Shown: positions 1 through 12,981 of the stretch, in pieces
Numbering within the stretch: the stretch's first letter is position 1
Layout: every line of letters starts with the position of its first letter
Assembly: GCF_030209435.1 (NCBI RefSeq)
Contig: NZ_JARVRX010000001.1
Coordinates: 904,267 to 968,266 of the forward strand
Source: Mycolicibacterium sp. lyk4-40-TYG-92
Lineage (GTDB): Bacteria > Actinomycetota > Actinomycetes > Mycobacteriales > Mycobacteriaceae
Length of the DNA stretch: 64,000 nt
Direction of reading: 5' to 3'
The notes under the pieces: generated by a model
The model's database searches: none
What the model saw: the letters and a program-made list of their open reading frames with translations, nothing else
What the model was told of the DNA's origin: nothing
Program-made: the position numbers and the translations under genes

Positions 1-1
1 C

Positions 2-193
<192 letters not shown>

Positions 194-217
194 CTGACAG
201 GGAAGTCAAGAACACAC

Positions 218-1354
218 ATGCGTGACATGGTCGAAATCGGCATGGGCCGGACCGCTCGTCGTACCTATGAACTCGACGACATCAACATCGTGCCGTCCCG
301 GCGCACCCGCTCCAGCCAGGACGTTTCCACCGCCTGGCAGCTGGACGCCTACCGGTTCGAGATTCCGGTCCTGGCGCACCCGACGGACTCGTTGGTGTCG
401 CCCGAGTTCGCCATCGAGATGGGCCGCCTCGGCGGCCTCGGGGTGCTCAACGGTGAGGGCCTGATCGGCCGGCACCGCGATGTCGAGGACAAGCTCGCCC
501 AGGTGGTCGAGCTTGCGGCCAAGGAAGACGACCCGTCGGCCGCCGTCCGGCTGCTGCAGCAACTCCACGCGGCGCCGCTGGATCCGGAGCTGCTCGGTGC
601 CGCCGTCGCGCGGGTCCGTGAAGCCGGCGTCACCACCGCGGTGCGTGTCAGCCCGCAGAACGCCCAGGCCCTGACGCCGACGCTGGTGGCGGCCGGGATC
701 GACCTGCTGGTCATCCAGGGCACGATCATCTCGGCCGAGCGGGTGGCGCAGGACGGCGAGCCGCTCAACCTCAAGACCTTCATCTCCGAGCTGGACGTCC
801 CGGTGGTGGCCGGCGGCGTGCTCGACCACCGCACCGCGCTGCACCTCATGCGTACCGGCGCGGCCGGCGTCATCGTCGGCTACGGCTCGACCTACGGCGC
901 GACGACCAGCGACGAGGTCCTGGGCATCAGTGTGCCGATGGCCACCGCCATCGCCGACGCCGCCGCCGCGCGGCGCGAGTACCTCGACGAGACCGGTGGC
1001 CGCTACGTGCACGTGCTGGCCGACGGCGACATCCACACCTCGGGTGACCTGGCCAAGGCCATCGCCTGCGGCGCCGACGCGGTTCTGCTGGGTACCCCGT
1101 TGGCCGCGGCGGCCGAAGCGCCTGGTGACGGCTGGTTCTGGCCGGCTGCCGCGGCGCACCCGTCGCTGCCGCGTGGCGCGCTGCTGCAGGTGGCGCTGGG
1201 CGAGCGGCCGTCGCTCGAACGGGTGCTGGGCGGCCCGTCGGACGACCCCTTCGGTTCGGTCAACCTGGTCGGTGGCCTGCGCCGGTCGATGGCCAAGGCC
1301 GGGTACTGCGACCTCAAGGAGTTCCAGAAGGTAGGCCTCACCGTCGGTAGCTAG
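218..1354 (+). CDS. guaB3: GuaB3 family IMP dehydrogenase-like protein
   Basis: 378 aa, a TIM-barrel IMPDH/GMP-reductase-family protein closely resembling mycobacterial GuaB3. It has the barrel phosphate-binding region (VVAGGVLDHRTALH, then GAAGVIVGYG) but no CBS insertion. The loop that carries the catalytic cysteine in true IMPDHs (GxGSICxT) reads GYGSTYGATT here, so the cysteine is missing. That is typical of GuaB3 and means IMPDH activity should not be assumed. The start at 218 gives MRDMVEIG; an in-frame ATG at 227 (MVEIGMGR) is an equally good start and matches how GuaB3 proteins usually begin. It sits 24 bp after guaB2 and is probably cotranscribed. The physiological reaction of GuaB3 is unsettled. 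Confidence 0.9.
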   Translation: MRDMVEIGMGRTARRTYELDDINIVPSRRTRSSQDVSTAWQLDAYRFEIPVLAHPTDSLVSPEFAIEMGRLGGLGVLNGEGLIGRHRDVEDKLAQVVELAAKEDDPSAAVRLLQQLHAAPLDPELLGAAVARVREAGVTTAVRVSPQNAQALTPTLVAAGIDLLVIQGTIISAERVAQDGEPLNLKTFISELDVPVVAGGVLDHRTALHLMRTGAAGVIVGYGSTYGATTSDEVLGISVPMATAIADAAAARREYLDETGGRYVHVLADGDIHTSGDLAKAIACGADAVLLGTPLAAAAEAPGDGWFWPAAAAHPSLPRGALLQVALGERPSLERVLGGPSDDPFGSVNLVGGLRRSMAKAGYCDLKEFQKVGLTVGS

Positions 1355-1421
1355 TACCGGCGGTAGCGAGTTAGGCTTACCTTTGTAGCTGGTTACCGAG
1401 CGGTAGGTCCATACTTCTGCC

Positions 1422-3146
1422 ATGGAGCCTGACTACGACGTCTTGATCATCGGCTCGGGTTTCGGAGGCAGCGTCAGCGCCCTCCGGCTCACCGAGAAGG
1501 GGTACCGCGTTGGAGTGTTGGAAGCCGGCCCCCGGTATTCCGATGCCGACTTCGCAAAGACTTCATGGGACCTGCGAAAGTTCTTGTGGGCGCCCAAGTT
1601 CGGCATGTACGGCATCCAGCGGATCCACCTGCTGCGCAACGTGATGATCCTGGCCGGTGCGGGCGTCGGCGGTGGTTCGCTGAACTACGCCAACACCCTC
1701 TACATCCCGCCGGACCCGTTCTTCAACGACCCGCAGTGGAAGAACATCACCGACTGGCGCGCCGAACTGATGCCGCATTACGAGCAGGCGCAGCGCATGC
1801 TCGGTGTGGTCAAGAATCCGACGTTCACCGACGCGGACAAGATCATCAAAGAGGTCGCCGAGGACATGGGGTGCGCCGACACCTTCGTCGCGACGCCCGT
1901 CGGTGTGTTCTTCGGACCGGATGGTGAGAAGACCCCGGGCAAGACGGTGCCCGACCCGTACTTCGGCGGGGCCGGCCCGGCCCGCACCGGCTGCATCGAA
2001 TGCGGTGAGTGCATGACGGGCTGCCGGCATGGCGCCAAGAACACCCTGGTGAAGAACTACCTCGGTCTGGCGGAAAAGGCTGGGGCACAAGTACATCCGC
2101 TGACCACGGTCACCAGCTTCGAGCAGCGCGGCGACGGGCTGTGGGAGGTGTCGACCCGACGCACCAACGGCCGGGTGCGGCGCGGCAAGCGGACCTTCAC
2201 CGCCAAGTACCTCATCGTGGCGGCCGGTACGTACAACACGCAGAAGCTGTTGTTCAAGGTGCGCGACACCGGAAAGCTGACCAAGCTTTCGGACAAGCTC
2301 GGCGTGCTCACCCGTACCAACTCAGAGTCGATCGTGGGCGCGCAGACCCGCGAAGTGCCCACCGACATGGACCTGACGCACGGCGTGGCCATCACGTCGT
2401 CGATCCACCCGACGCCGGACACCCACATCGAGCCGGTGCGGTACGGCAAGGGCTCGAACGCCATGGGCATGCTGCAGACGCTCATGACCGACGGCGCCGG
2501 CCCGCAGGGCACCGACGTGCCGCGGTGGAAGCAGTTCCTGAACCAGGCCGGTGAGGACCCGCGTGAGCTGATCCGGTTGCTCAACCCCAAGCGGTGGAGT
2601 GAGCGCACCGTGATCGCGCTGGTGATGCAGCACCTCGACAACTCGATCACCACGTTCACCAAGCGTGGGCCCGGTGGCATCCGGATCATGTCGTCCAAGC
2701 AGGGCCACGGCGAGCCCAACCCGACCTGGATCCCGGTCGGCAACGAGGCGACCCGGCGGATGGCCGAGAAGGTCGGCGGCATCGCCGGCGGCACCTGGGG
2801 CGAGCTGTTCAACATCCCGCTGACCGCCCACTTCCTGGGTGGTGCGGCGATCGGTGACAGCGCCCGGACGGGCGTCATCGACCCCTACCACCGCGTCTAC
2901 AACTACCCGACGCTGTTCGTCACGGACGGTGCCGCGATCTCGGCGAATCTCGGTGTGAATCCGTCACTTTCGATCGCGGCGCAGGCCGAGCGCGCGGCGT
3001 CGCTGTGGCCGAACAAGGGGCAGGACGACCTGCGTCCGGCCCAGGGTGAGCCCTACCGGCGGATCGAACCGGTCGCCCCGGACCGTCCCGTGGTCCCGGC
3101 TGACGCACCCGGCGCGCTGCGCCGGCTGCCGATCACCCCGGTTTAG
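1422..3146 (+). CDS. choD: GMC-family oxidoreductase, ChoD-type (annotated cholesterol oxidase)
   Basis: 574 aa, FAD-dependent GMC oxidoreductase. The N-terminus holds the dinucleotide-binding motif IIGSGFGGSVSA (about residues 8-19), and the GVNPSLSIAAQ block near the C-terminus is the family substrate/FAD region. Length and sequence match mycobacterial ChoD, which lies directly after guaB3 in other mycobacteria. The annotated reaction is oxidation of 3-beta-hydroxysterols with O2, but the family's true substrate in mycobacteria is disputed, so cholesterol is an inference by name. About residues 191-201 form a ferredoxin-like cysteine cluster CxxCxxCxxxC, unusual for classical GMC oxidases. 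The gene ends one base before the opposing GH65 gene. Confidence 0.88.
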   Translation: MEPDYDVLIIGSGFGGSVSALRLTEKGYRVGVLEAGPRYSDADFAKTSWDLRKFLWAPKFGMYGIQRIHLLRNVMILAGAGVGGGSLNYANTLYIPPDPFFNDPQWKNITDWRAELMPHYEQAQRMLGVVKNPTFTDADKIIKEVAEDMGCADTFVATPVGVFFGPDGEKTPGKTVPDPYFGGAGPARTGCIECGECMTGCRHGAKNTLVKNYLGLAEKAGAQVHPLTTVTSFEQRGDGLWEVSTRRTNGRVRRGKRTFTAKYLIVAAGTYNTQKLLFKVRDTGKLTKLSDKLGVLTRTNSESIVGAQTREVPTDMDLTHGVAITSSIHPTPDTHIEPVRYGKGSNAMGMLQTLMTDGAGPQGTDVPRWKQFLNQAGEDPRELIRLLNPKRWSERTVIALVMQHLDNSITTFTKRGPGGIRIMSSKQGHGEPNPTWIPVGNEATRRMAEKVGGIAGGTWGELFNIPLTAHFLGGAAIGDSARTGVIDPYHRVYNYPTLFVTDGAAISANLGVNPSLSIAAQAERAASLWPNKGQDDLRPAQGEPYRRIEPVAPDRPVVPADAPGALRRLPITPV

Positions 3147-3147
3147 G

Positions 3148-5508
3148 TCAGGCGGAGCTGAACCGCCGGTGCGTGGGCTCCCGGCCCGGCGGTTGCGGTG
3201 GCGGGGGCAGTAGCGACTGCCGCGGCTTGACGTCGACGACGGTCGGTTCGCGCGTACTCAGCGTGAGGTCGTCGCCGGCGTGCCTGATCACCAGGGTGGA
3301 GTCGGGGCCGTCGCGCAGGGTGTAGGTCACCTCGCGGTGCGTCGCATCGACCGTGATCCGAAATTCCCTCCACCGCAATCGAAATCGGAGCCGAGCCAGG
3401 CTGTCCGGCAGCTGCGGGTCGAGCGCCAGGACCCCTTCGTCATCGCGCAGGCCACCGAAACCGGCGACCAGGGCGATCCAGGCGCCGGCCAGTGACGCCA
3501 TGTGCAGCCCGTCGCGGGTGTTGTGGTGCAGATCGCGGAGGTCGATCAGGGCCGCCTCGTAGGCATAGTCGTGCGCCAATTCCAGGTGACCGACCTCGGC
3601 GCACATCACCGCCTGGCTACACGCGGACAGCGACGAATCCCGGACCGTGCGCCGCTCGTAGTAGTCGACGTTGTGTGCCTTCTGTCGGGCGGTGAAGGCG
3701 TGGCCCTGCCACTGCATGGCCAGTACGAGGTCTGCCTGCTTGATCACCTGCGCCGGATACAGCCGTACGTACGGGTGGTGCATGAAGAGGGGATAGGCGG
3801 TGTCGGGCGTGAACTGCCATTCCGCGAAGGTCGTGAAGCCCTCGCACTGCGGATGCACGGCGAGTTCGTCGTCGTACGGGATGTGCGCGGCGGCAGCGGC
3901 ATCGCGCCAGGCAGCGGTCTCCTCGTTGGTCACGCCCATGGCGTAGGCGTTGTCGGGGTGCCGCGTGCAGGCGTCCGCGGCGACGCGCAGGTTGTGTGCC
4001 GCCATCAGATTGGTGAAGACGTTGTCGCGCACCATCGCGGTGTACTCGTCGGGGCCGGTGACGCCGTCGAGATGCCAGACCCCGTGCCGGTCGTGGTGCC
4101 CCAACGACATCCACAACCGTGCCGTCTCCACCAGGACGGTCAGGCCGCAGTCGAGTTCCAGGGAGTCGTCCCCGGTGGCGTTGCGGTAGCGCTCGAACGC
4201 CATCGCGATGTCGGCGTTGACGTGCCATGCCGCGGTGCCGGCAGGCCAGTAGGCCGAGCACTCGGGGCCGGATATGGTGCGCCACGGGAAGCTCGCGCCG
4301 CGCAAACCCAGTTCGGCCGCACGGCTTTTCGCCATTTCCAGGGTAGAGGCGCGCCATCGCAGGGCATCGGCGACGGTATGCGGTTTGGTGTAGGTGAGTA
4401 CCGGGAGGACGAAACCTTCGGTGTCCCAGAACGCGTGACCGTCGTAGCCGGTTCCGGTCAGCCCCTTGCCGGCGATACCGCGGCATTCCGCGCGGGCACT
4501 GGCCTGCAGCACGTGGAACAGCCCGAACCGCACGGCCTGCTGGCAGTCAGGGTCACCGTCGACCTCGACGTCGGCACTGTCCCAGAAGTCGTCGAGGTAG
4601 GTGCGCTGCAGGTCCAGCAGGCCCTGCCACCCGCTGTAGTGCGCGCCGGCGAGCGCACCGGCGACCTGGTCCCGCAGCGCGGGCCGCGACCGCAGGCTCG
4701 ACCAGCCGTAGGCGAGATACTTCACGATGCGCAGTTGCTGGCCCGGTCGCAGCCCGCAGATCACGGTGGTGCGCGCCAGATCCGGGCGGGCGTCAGTGGC
4801 CACCTCGACACGGCCCGGGACCTCGATCTCGTGGTCCATCGCGGCGGCCATCATCAGGCCGCTGCGCTTGGTCTGGTGGATCAGCAGGCCGCTGTGTTGA
4901 TTGTGTTCGTGGTGTATCGGCTGCAGTGGGTTGGCAAGGGCGGCCGCGACGCGGGGATCTGATGTGGTTTTCGGCTGATCCTCGTTGGCGACCAGCTCGG
5001 ATTGCACTGTGACACGGGCGAATTCGCCGACGGCCTCGACGATGTATTCGATGGCCGCGACGCTGCGCTGGGCCAGTGAGACCAGCCGAGTCGACTTGAC
5101 CTGCACCTGCTTTCCGGCCGGCGACCGCCAGTGCACGGTGCGGGAGAGGGTGCCGGCGCGCAGGTCCAGGATTCTCTCGTGGTCGATGAGTTCGCCGTAG
5201 CGGACGTCGAAGGGCTCGTCGTCCACCAGGAGGCGGATGATCTTGCCGTTGGTGACGTCGACGATGGTCTCGCCGCCCTGGGGATAGCCGAATCCGCTTT
5301 CGGCATACGGCAGGGGACGGGTCTCGTAGAACGAGTTGAGATAGGTGCCGGGCAGCCCGTGCGGTTCGCCCTCGTCAAGATTGCCGCGAAACCCGATGTG
5401 CCCGTTGGACAATGCGAACACGGACTCCGACTGCGCCAGCAGGTCGAGGTCCAGCTGCGTCTCGCGGACCTGCCATGGCTCGACGGGAAATGATTCCTGG
5501 GTGATCAT
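3148..5508 (-). CDS. Glycoside hydrolase family 65 protein (disaccharide phosphorylase/hydrolase)
   Basis: 786 aa from the ATG at 5508 (MITQESFPVEPWQ), the start conserved in mycobacterial relatives; an ATG at 5685 lies inside the neighbouring gene and gives non-homologous residues. It has the N-terminal beta-sandwich and (alpha/alpha)6 barrel of GH65. The conserved acid motif GPDEYT places the general acid at Glu488, and KQADLVLAM lies further on in the phosphate/substrate region. Family members phosphorolyse or hydrolyse trehalose, maltose or kojibiose-type alpha-glucosides. The beta-phosphoglucomutase-like gene 7 bp upstream fits a phosphorylase releasing beta-glucose-1-phosphate. No signal peptide, so cytosolic. 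The exact disaccharide cannot be told from sequence. Confidence 0.88.
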   Translation of the reverse strand: MITQESFPVEPWQVRETQLDLDLLAQSESVFALSNGHIGFRGNLDEGEPHGLPGTYLNSFYETRPLPYAESGFGYPQGGETIVDVTNGKIIRLLVDDEPFDVRYGELIDHERILDLRAGTLSRTVHWRSPAGKQVQVKSTRLVSLAQRSVAAIEYIVEAVGEFARVTVQSELVANEDQPKTTSDPRVAAALANPLQPIHHEHNQHSGLLIHQTKRSGLMMAAAMDHEIEVPGRVEVATDARPDLARTTVICGLRPGQQLRIVKYLAYGWSSLRSRPALRDQVAGALAGAHYSGWQGLLDLQRTYLDDFWDSADVEVDGDPDCQQAVRFGLFHVLQASARAECRGIAGKGLTGTGYDGHAFWDTEGFVLPVLTYTKPHTVADALRWRASTLEMAKSRAAELGLRGASFPWRTISGPECSAYWPAGTAAWHVNADIAMAFERYRNATGDDSLELDCGLTVLVETARLWMSLGHHDRHGVWHLDGVTGPDEYTAMVRDNVFTNLMAAHNLRVAADACTRHPDNAYAMGVTNEETAAWRDAAAAAHIPYDDELAVHPQCEGFTTFAEWQFTPDTAYPLFMHHPYVRLYPAQVIKQADLVLAMQWQGHAFTARQKAHNVDYYERRTVRDSSLSACSQAVMCAEVGHLELAHDYAYEAALIDLRDLHHNTRDGLHMASLAGAWIALVAGFGGLRDDEGVLALDPQLPDSLARLRFRLRWREFRITVDATHREVTYTLRDGPDSTLVIRHAGDDLTLSTREPTVVDVKPRQSLLPPPPQPPGREPTHRRFSSA

Positions 5509-5515
5509 CGTCGGC

Positions 5516-6250
5516 CTACAGCAGCTCGGCCAGGTCGTTGACGACGACGTCGGCGCCGCTGGCACGTAGCTGCGCGGCTTGATCGGCCCGGTCCACCCCG
5601 ACGACGTACCCGAAGCGGCCGTTTCTGCCCGCCGCGACGCCGGCCAACGCGTCTTCGAAGACGGCAGCCGCCGCCGGTTCGACACCCAAGAGTTGTGCTG
5701 CCCGCAGGAACGAGTCCGGTGCCGGCTTGCCCGCGAGGTGCTCGTCGCGCAGGGTCAGCCCGTCGACCCGCTGCTGGACAAACCGAGACAGCCGCGTGGC
5801 GTCGAGCACCTGGCGGGTATTGGCGCTCGACGACACGACCGCGATGCCGAGTCCTGCTGCGGCCACGGCCTCCAGATATCGCCGGGAGCCGCTGAACGCC
5901 TCGACGCCGTCGTCGTGCAGCACCTTCTGGAACATCTCGTTCTTGCGGTTGCCCAGCCCGGCGACGGTCTCGGCGTCCGGCGGGTCGTCCGGGCCGCCGT
6001 CGGGGAGGTCGATGCCGCGGCTGCGCAGAAACGAGCGGACGCCGTCCTGGCGCGGCTTGCCGTCGACGTACCGCAGGTAGTCGTCGTGGCTGTCGAACGG
6101 GACGAATGGTTCGCCGTCACGGTCGGCGCGTTGCCGCAGGTAGTCGTCGAACATCGCCTTCCAGGCCTTCTTGTGCACGCTCGCGGTGTCGGTCAGGACG
6201 CCGTCGAGGTCGAACAGGCAGGCGTGCACAGCTTCGGGGAGACCCAGCAT
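5516..6250 (-). CDS. HAD-family beta-phosphoglucomutase-like hydrolase
   Basis: 244 aa. HAD motif I is FDLDGVLT, with nucleophile Asp14 and acid/base Asp16; motif II (VVSSSANT) and the C-terminal [11 protein letters not shown] acidic motif complete the site. The helical cap carries [15 protein letters not shown], characteristic of the beta-phosphoglucomutase branch. The expected reaction is interconversion of beta-D-glucose-1-phosphate and glucose-6-phosphate through the bisphosphate. It is followed by the GH65 gene with a 7-bp gap, so the two are translated from one message and plausibly feed a disaccharide into glycolysis. About 244 residues is within family range. Confidence 0.88.
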   Translation of the reverse strand: MLGLPEAVHACLFDLDGVLTDTASVHKKAWKAMFDDYLRQRADRDGEPFVPFDSHDDYLRYVDGKPRQDGVRSFLRSRGIDLPDGGPDDPPDAETVAGLGNRKNEMFQKVLHDDGVEAFSGSRRYLEAVAAAGLGIAVVSSSANTRQVLDATRLSRFVQQRVDGLTLRDEHLAGKPAPDSFLRAAQLLGVEPAAAAVFEDALAGVAAGRNGRFGYVVGVDRADQAAQLRASGADVVVNDLAELL

Positions 6251-6320
6251 TGTTGCTCTTTCGATCGGGAGCGGTTCTGCTGTGTCCTTTCCCGCTTTTC
6301 GGCCCGGTTATTCGTCGGCG

Positions 6321-7190
6321 CTATGCCGCGCTGATCACGCGGCTCGGCGCTCCGTGCACGTCGACCGGGACGTCGCCGGTCAGCGTGACGCGGTGCATCA
6401 GCCGGTGCTGGCCGTCGTAGTCGTCGACGGCGCGGTGCTGGGTGGCACGGTTGTCCCACATCGCGACGTCGCCCGGCTGCCAGTCCCAGCGAACGGTGTT
6501 CTCCGCCATGGTGATTCGGCGTTGCAGCAGCTCGAGTAGCGCAGCTGACTCGTAGCTGTCCAGGCCGACGAAGCCGCGGACGAAATTGCCGGCCAGCAGG
6601 GTGCGTTCGCCGGTTTCGGGGTGGACCCGGACCACGGGGTGTTCGGTGCGGAAGTCGGGCTTCTGGAACGCCTCCATATAGCCCCGCTGCTCGTCACTCA
6701 GTTCCCGCGCGACGATGGCGACCTCTTTGATGTAGTCGAACCGGTTGGAGTGCACGGCCCGCAGGTTCTCGACCAGCGACTTCAAGGGCGCGGGCAGCGC
6801 GTCGTACGCCGCGGCGGTGGACGCCCAGAGCGTCGAGCCGCCGTAGGCGGGCAGGGTGACAGCCCGCAGGATCGACGCCGACGGATAGTCGGGGGCGAAC
6901 GTGACGTCGGTGTGCCATTGATTGGCCTTGCCGTACTCGGAGTCGATCGGCGTGATGATCGGCGCACCGTCTCGCTTCATGGCATGGTGACCGACCAGTT
7001 CGCCCATGAGTCGGCCGAAGGCCTGCTGTTGGTCGTCATCGAGGTGGTCCTGGCCGCGGAAAAAGATGACCTTGTGCTCCAGTAGCGCGGCGCGGATCTC
7101 GGCGACGGTCTCGGGGGACAGGTCACCGCCCAGTCGCACGCCGTCGATGACGGCGCCGATCTTGCTGGTCAGTTTGGTGGCAGTGAGCAT
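6321..7190 (-). CDS. TauD/TfdA-family Fe(II)/2-oxoglutarate dioxygenase
   Basis: 289 aa. The facial triad is visible as H93-T-D95 in QWHTDV and distal H252 in [10 protein letters not shown]267 in HRLMHRVT is placed to bind 2-oxoglutarate. This is the family of TauD and the mycobacterial alkyl-sulfatase dioxygenase (Rv3406 type), which oxidatively cleaves sulfate esters or sulfonates to free sulfite or sulfate. The gene diverges from a TetR regulator across a perfect palindrome. The same dioxygenase-repressor pair occurs in M. tuberculosis, supporting a sulfur-scavenging role under local repression. The substrate itself is not deducible. Confidence 0.88.
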   Translation of the reverse strand: MLTATKLTSKIGAVIDGVRLGGDLSPETVAEIRAALLEHKVIFFRGQDHLDDDQQQAFGRLMGELVGHHAMKRDGAPIITPIDSEYGKANQWHTDVTFAPDYPSASILRAVTLPAYGGSTLWASTAAAYDALPAPLKSLVENLRAVHSNRFDYIKEVAIVARELSDEQRGYMEAFQKPDFRTEHPVVRVHPETGERTLLAGNFVRGFVGLDSYESAALLELLQRRITMAENTVRWDWQPGDVAMWDNRATQHRAVDDYDGQHRLMHRVTLTGDVPVDVHGAPSRVISAA

Positions 7191-7212
7191 GACGTTCCTT
7201 TCAGCGAAAGCA

Positions 7213-7232
7213 CTGTAGTCACTTGACTACAG
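7213..7232. promoter_or_regulatory. Palindromic operator between the dioxygenase and TetR genes
   Basis: CTGTAGTCA, two bases, TGACTACAG: a perfect 9-bp inverted repeat in the 65-bp divergent intergenic region. The right arm overlaps a possible -35 (TTGACT, 7223-7228) for the rightward TetR gene. Size and position fit a TetR dimer site controlling both directions. Confidence 0.75.
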
Positions 7233-7255
7233 CACGTGGACGCTAGTGTAGCCGC

Positions 7256-7813
7256 ATGACTACGGGTGTGCCAGTGGGCCGGGACGAGGTTGTCGCGGCC
7301 GTCCTCGAGGCGGCAGCGGAGCTGTTCGCCGCCCGTGGTCCCGCGGCTACGTCGATCCGGGACATCGCCGCCAAGTCGAACGTCAACCACGGACTGGTGT
7401 TCCGGCACCTCGGCTCCAAGGACAAGCTGGTCGGAGCGGTCCTGGACCATCTGGGGCAACGGCTCAAGGAGCTGATCGACACCGCTGCGCCGGCCGACGT
7501 GATCGAGGCGGCGCTGGACCGGCAGCTCCGGGTGATCGCGCGGGCCGCGCTCGATGGGTACCCGGTCGGGGAGTTGCAGACGACATTTCCCAACATGGCG
7601 CGCCTGCTCGACGAATTCCTGCCGCGGTACGCCGACGAGCACCAGGCCCGGCTCGCGGTGGGCAACATCATCGCGCTGCAACTCGGCTGGCGACTGCTCG
7701 GGCCATTCCTGCGGCCGGCGCTGGGCCTCGGTGAGATGACCGACGACGACGTGCGCGCCGCCGTGGGCGCGGCGGCCGAGCGGCTGGCAGAGCCGCCGGC
7801 CGCCCACCACTAG
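7256..7813 (+). CDS. TetR-family transcriptional regulator
   Basis: 185 aa. The N-terminal three-helix HTH covers about residues 15-60 (AAAELFAARG, TSIRDIAAKSNVNHGLVFRHLGSKDKL), the standard TetR pattern. The C-terminal half is a helical ligand/dimer domain with no recognisable subfamily signature. It is divergent from the TauD-type dioxygenase with the 7213-7232 palindrome between, so it is most likely a self-regulating repressor of the dioxygenase. The stop is only 9 bp from the guaA start, so guaA may receive some transcription from this promoter. The start ATG at 7256 follows the palindrome closely; the leader would be very short. Confidence 0.88.
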   Translation: MTTGVPVGRDEVVAAVLEAAAELFAARGPAATSIRDIAAKSNVNHGLVFRHLGSKDKLVGAVLDHLGQRLKELIDTAAPADVIEAALDRQLRVIARAALDGYPVGELQTTFPNMARLLDEFLPRYADEHQARLAVGNIIALQLGWRLLGPFLRPALGLGEMTDDDVRAAVGAAAERLAEPPAAHH

Positions 7814-7822
7814 ACTGGGCGG

Positions 7823-11290
<3,468 letters not shown>

Positions 11291-11294
<4 letters not shown>

Positions 11295-12922
11295 TGCGTC
11301 ACCTTCTGCAGCAACAACAGGTTTTCTGCCAGGTTCTCCACGTTCGGGGTGCCGAGACCGCTGACCAGGTCGTAGCCCGGCCCAGCGGTGTCGACGGCGT
11401 TGCCGCCCAGGGTGATATCGCGGAATGCCGGTCGTGGGGCGCCGGTGGCGATCCGGTACAGCAGCGGGTTGAGCGCGCCGATCGGACGTCCGCCGTTGGC
11501 GGTCAGGTACTGCGTCATGACGGCGGTCAGCCCGGCCCAGATCGGCGCGGACTGCGAGGTGCCGCCACCGACGACCACCTCTTTGTCCACCACGATCCGC
11601 ACGCCGGTGTACGGATCGGCGACCGCCGAGATGTCCGGCGTCAGGCGCTTGCCGGCGCTGCGTTTCGGGTCGACCTGGGTCGCCGCGGCCGCCTGCCAGC
11701 GGGGCTGGTCGAACAGGGCGGAAACGCCGCCGCCGGTGCCCTGAGACAGCGGGACGTTGAACCAGGCCTGTTCGTCCACCCACCTGCCGTCGGCATCGGT
11801 GGACAGGGTGCTACCGCCGACATTGGTCATCTCCGGCAGCGACGCCACTGAATCCAGCCCGATGTCGCTCGGGCCGGGCGGGGAATCCCAGTCGTCACCG
11901 CCCTTGCATTCCAGTCCGGCGAGGTCGCCGCTGGCGTCAAAAGCTGTGGTGCCGTGCGCTTCTGCGGCGGCCAACGCGGACCGGACGGGTGCGAGGTCGG
12001 CCGCGGTGGTCAGTTTGTCGCAGCCCCAGCCGATCGACAGGCTCCAGACCGCGCCGGGGAAATCGCGGTCGGTCTTCTCGAACATCTCGCCGATCTTCAG
12101 ATACGCACCGTCGCCGGTGACCGTGGGACGGGCGTTGACCACGACCAGTCGGGCGTCGGGGGCGATGGCATGGATCACCTCGAGGTCCATGGTGGTCTCG
12201 CCCCGCTCGTCACCGGGCTGCCCGCCGACCAGGATCGGGGTGAATTTGGGCAGGCCGAAGGTGGTGGAGAACTGGTCCAGGTCGGCTTGGTCGTAGCCGT
12301 TGAAGGCGAAGACCACCACCGTGGTGCCCTTGCCGGTGTAGCCGGCGGCGCCCAACTTGTCGGCGTGGTAGGCGCTGAGGAGGTGGCTCGGCGTCAGACC
12401 GCGTTCCGGGGCGCTCAGCGGCGGGTCCGGCGGTGTCGAATTGTGGTGCGGGGTATAGCTGAGGATCCGGCCCAATTCGCTGACGGTGCCGTGCAACTCG
12501 GTGGGAATCCGGGGTTGTTGCGGTGCGGCGTAGAACTCCTGCCCCCGCCGGCTTCGGTAGTCGTGTACCTCGACGCCGAAGGCCGCGCCCATGCGATCTG
12601 GCTCGCCCTCGACGACGGCCCAGTTGTCGCCCGGCCGCCAGCGCACCGAAAGCCGTTGCAGCTCAGCCCAGTTGATCAGCGCATCGGGCCGGTAGTCGTC
12701 ATCGAGGGCGGCGGTGAGCTGGACGCGCTGCGGATGCGCGAGTCCGAGGTCGGTCGACGACGCCAGTAACGACGCGAAGGGGCCGTCGATGGTGCCCGAC
12801 GGTTGTGCTGGCGCCGTGGTCGGCCGGCCCGGGGTGGGCAGGTTGAAGACCAGAACCGAGGTGGCGATGAGGGCCAGAGCCATCAGCCATCGCTTTGACG
12901 GTGTCCGGTTCGGCGATGGCAT
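11291..12922 (-). CDS. Secreted S53-family (sedolisin) serine-carboxyl peptidase
   Basis: 543 aa. A basic start and hydrophobic stretch (WLMALALIATSVLVFNL) form a signal peptide or anchor. A pro-kumamolisin-like activation region precedes the catalytic domain. The Glu/Asp pair appears in GETTMDLEVIHAIAP, the oxyanion Asp in DASGDLAG, and the nucleophile Ser in GGTSQSAPIWAG. The C-terminal GYDLVSGLGTPN is the sedolisin calcium-site block. These peptidases act at low pH, so an envelope or phagosome-like role is possible. The stop overlaps the start of the zinc-ribbon membrane protein by 4 nt. A small lipoprotein gene lies 59 bp upstream in the same direction. Confidence 0.87.
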
Positions 12923-12981
12923 GTAGCAACGGTAGCGCCAAACCGGATCCTGTTGAGCCCTTGGATTACCGGGGTCGGTTG

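Noticed and set aside
3502..4962. Long rightward open frame of 486 codons opposite the GH65 gene
   Set aside because: It is the antisense of a well-conserved enzyme; high GC opens such frames. Its residues are rich in Arg/Val/Gly with no family motif.
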